Below are positions 15,819-16,090 of a DNA stretch of 16,090 nucleotides, in pieces. A program made the position numbers and the translations under genes. Source of the stretch: DASXMT01 sp963812965 (GTDB lineage: Bacteria; Actinomycetota; Acidimicrobiia; Acidimicrobiales; RAAP-2); contig CAWEXG010000017.1 in NCBI GenBank assembly GCA_963812965.1, positions 1 through 16,090 of the forward strand, given 5' to 3'. Within the stretch, counting starts at the first letter, position 1; each line of letters starts with the position of its first letter. The notes beneath the pieces are model-generated. The model searched no databases. It was not told the origin of the DNA and saw nothing but the letters and a program-made list of their open reading frames with translations.

Positions 15819-15862
15819 CCTTGACATGACAAGGACTAAGTGGTCATATTTATGGTCATGAC
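15819..15862 (+). promoter_or_regulatory. Promoter and operator-like repeats of the Phd/YefM gene
   Basis: TTGACA (15821-15826) and CATATT (15845-15850), 18 bases apart, make a good promoter whose start would fall next to the ATG at 15858. The -35 sits inside a near-palindrome CCTTGACATGACAAGG (15819-15834), TGGTCAT is repeated at 15841-15847 and 15853-15859, and GTCATGAC (15855-15862) is a perfect palindrome. Antitoxin autorepression is inferred. Confidence 0.5.
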
Positions 15863-16090
15863 AGTCAATGAGCAGATCTCGCTCGCCGAAGCAAAGGCAC
15901 ACTTGTCCGAGGTCATCGAGGGTGTGGAGACCGAGCACCGACGGGTCGTGATCACCAAGCACGGCCGACCTAGTGCCGTTGTGCTGGCCGTGGCCGACCT
16001 CGAGATACTCGAAGAAACGCTGGACCTGCTGTCGGATCCGGAAGCCGTGGCCGACCTCCGAGAAGCCGAAGATGCCCGTAGGGCCGGCCA
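15852..16090 (+). CDS. Phd/YefM-family antitoxin, cut by the window end
   Basis: The first 79 codons of a Phd/YefM antitoxin. The N-terminal DNA-binding fold is seen in ISLAEAKAHLSEVIEGVE and RVVITKHGRPSAVVLAVADL; the toxin-binding acidic helix LEETLDLLSDPEAVADLREA follows. The start is ATG 15852 or, better, ATG 15858, which lies at the expected transcription start of the promoter just upstream. A RelE/ParE- or Doc-type toxin gene is expected beyond the edge but cannot be seen. Length so far is close to the family norm of 80-95 residues, so only the last few residues are missing. Confidence 0.85.
   Translation, partial: MVMTVNEQISLAEAKAHLSEVIEGVETEHRRVVITKHGRPSAVVLAVADLEILEETLDLLSDPEAVADLREAEDARRAG

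Noticed and set aside
1..16090. CRISPR arrays, tRNA or rRNA genes, insertion sequences
   Set aside because: No regularly spaced repeats, no cloverleaf-like segments and no transposase or integrase frames were seen.

Overview
The window is GC-rich DNA with strong G/C preference at third codon positions, frequent GTG starts and several genes that seem to be translated from leaderless transcripts. Together with the protein families this points to an actinobacterium. The N-terminal rhodanese arrangement of the MoeB-like protein, as I remember it, suits Acidimicrobiia; that placement is inference. I see no RNA genes, insertion sequences or CRISPR arrays.

Layout. 1-288: no confident gene, ending in an AT-rich patch with two inverted repeats. 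289-543 (+): a HipB-like Xre regulator without a HipA partner. 602-1778 (-): rhodanese/MoeB-type adenylyltransferase, broken by one frameshift. 2013-2642 (+): nitroreductase-family protein. 2678-3405 (-): PIN-domain toxin with a ribbon-helix-helix antitoxin. 3495-4466 (-): quinone-oxidoreductase-like MDR protein. 4857-5573 (+): conserved winged-helix-like protein of unknown function. 5582-7182 (-) and 7186-7835 (-): leucyl aminopeptidase downstream of a PduO-type cobalamin adenosyltransferase, both full of frameshifts. 7983-11502 (+): cobalamin-dependent methionine synthase MetH, frameshifted only in its first 680 bases. 11539-12099 (-): MgtC/SapB membrane protein. 12145-12756 (-): TetR regulator, divergent from a cytochrome P450 at 12847-14037 (+), with a double palindrome between them. 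14131-14591 (+): HicB-HicA. 14740-15687 (-): second MDR oxidoreductase. 15852-end (+): start of a Phd/YefM antitoxin.

How the genes relate. The adenosyltransferase and MetH are divergent and both handle cobalamin. The TetR regulator probably controls itself, the co-directional MgtC gene and the divergent P450 through the twin operator. Four toxin-antitoxin-type loci plus an apparent fossil antitoxin tail mark the window as stress/defence-flavoured accessory DNA among housekeeping genes.

Quality. About 19 frameshifts fall in moeB, pepA, the adenosyltransferase and 5' metH, while the remaining genes are clean. Most are single extra bases and the flanking protein sequence is well conserved, so insertion-rich sequencing error is the likeliest explanation. 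I found no convincing new multi-gene system. The best leads are the TetR/P450 operator, the leaderless promoter pattern, the antitoxin fossil and the uncharacterised winged-helix protein.
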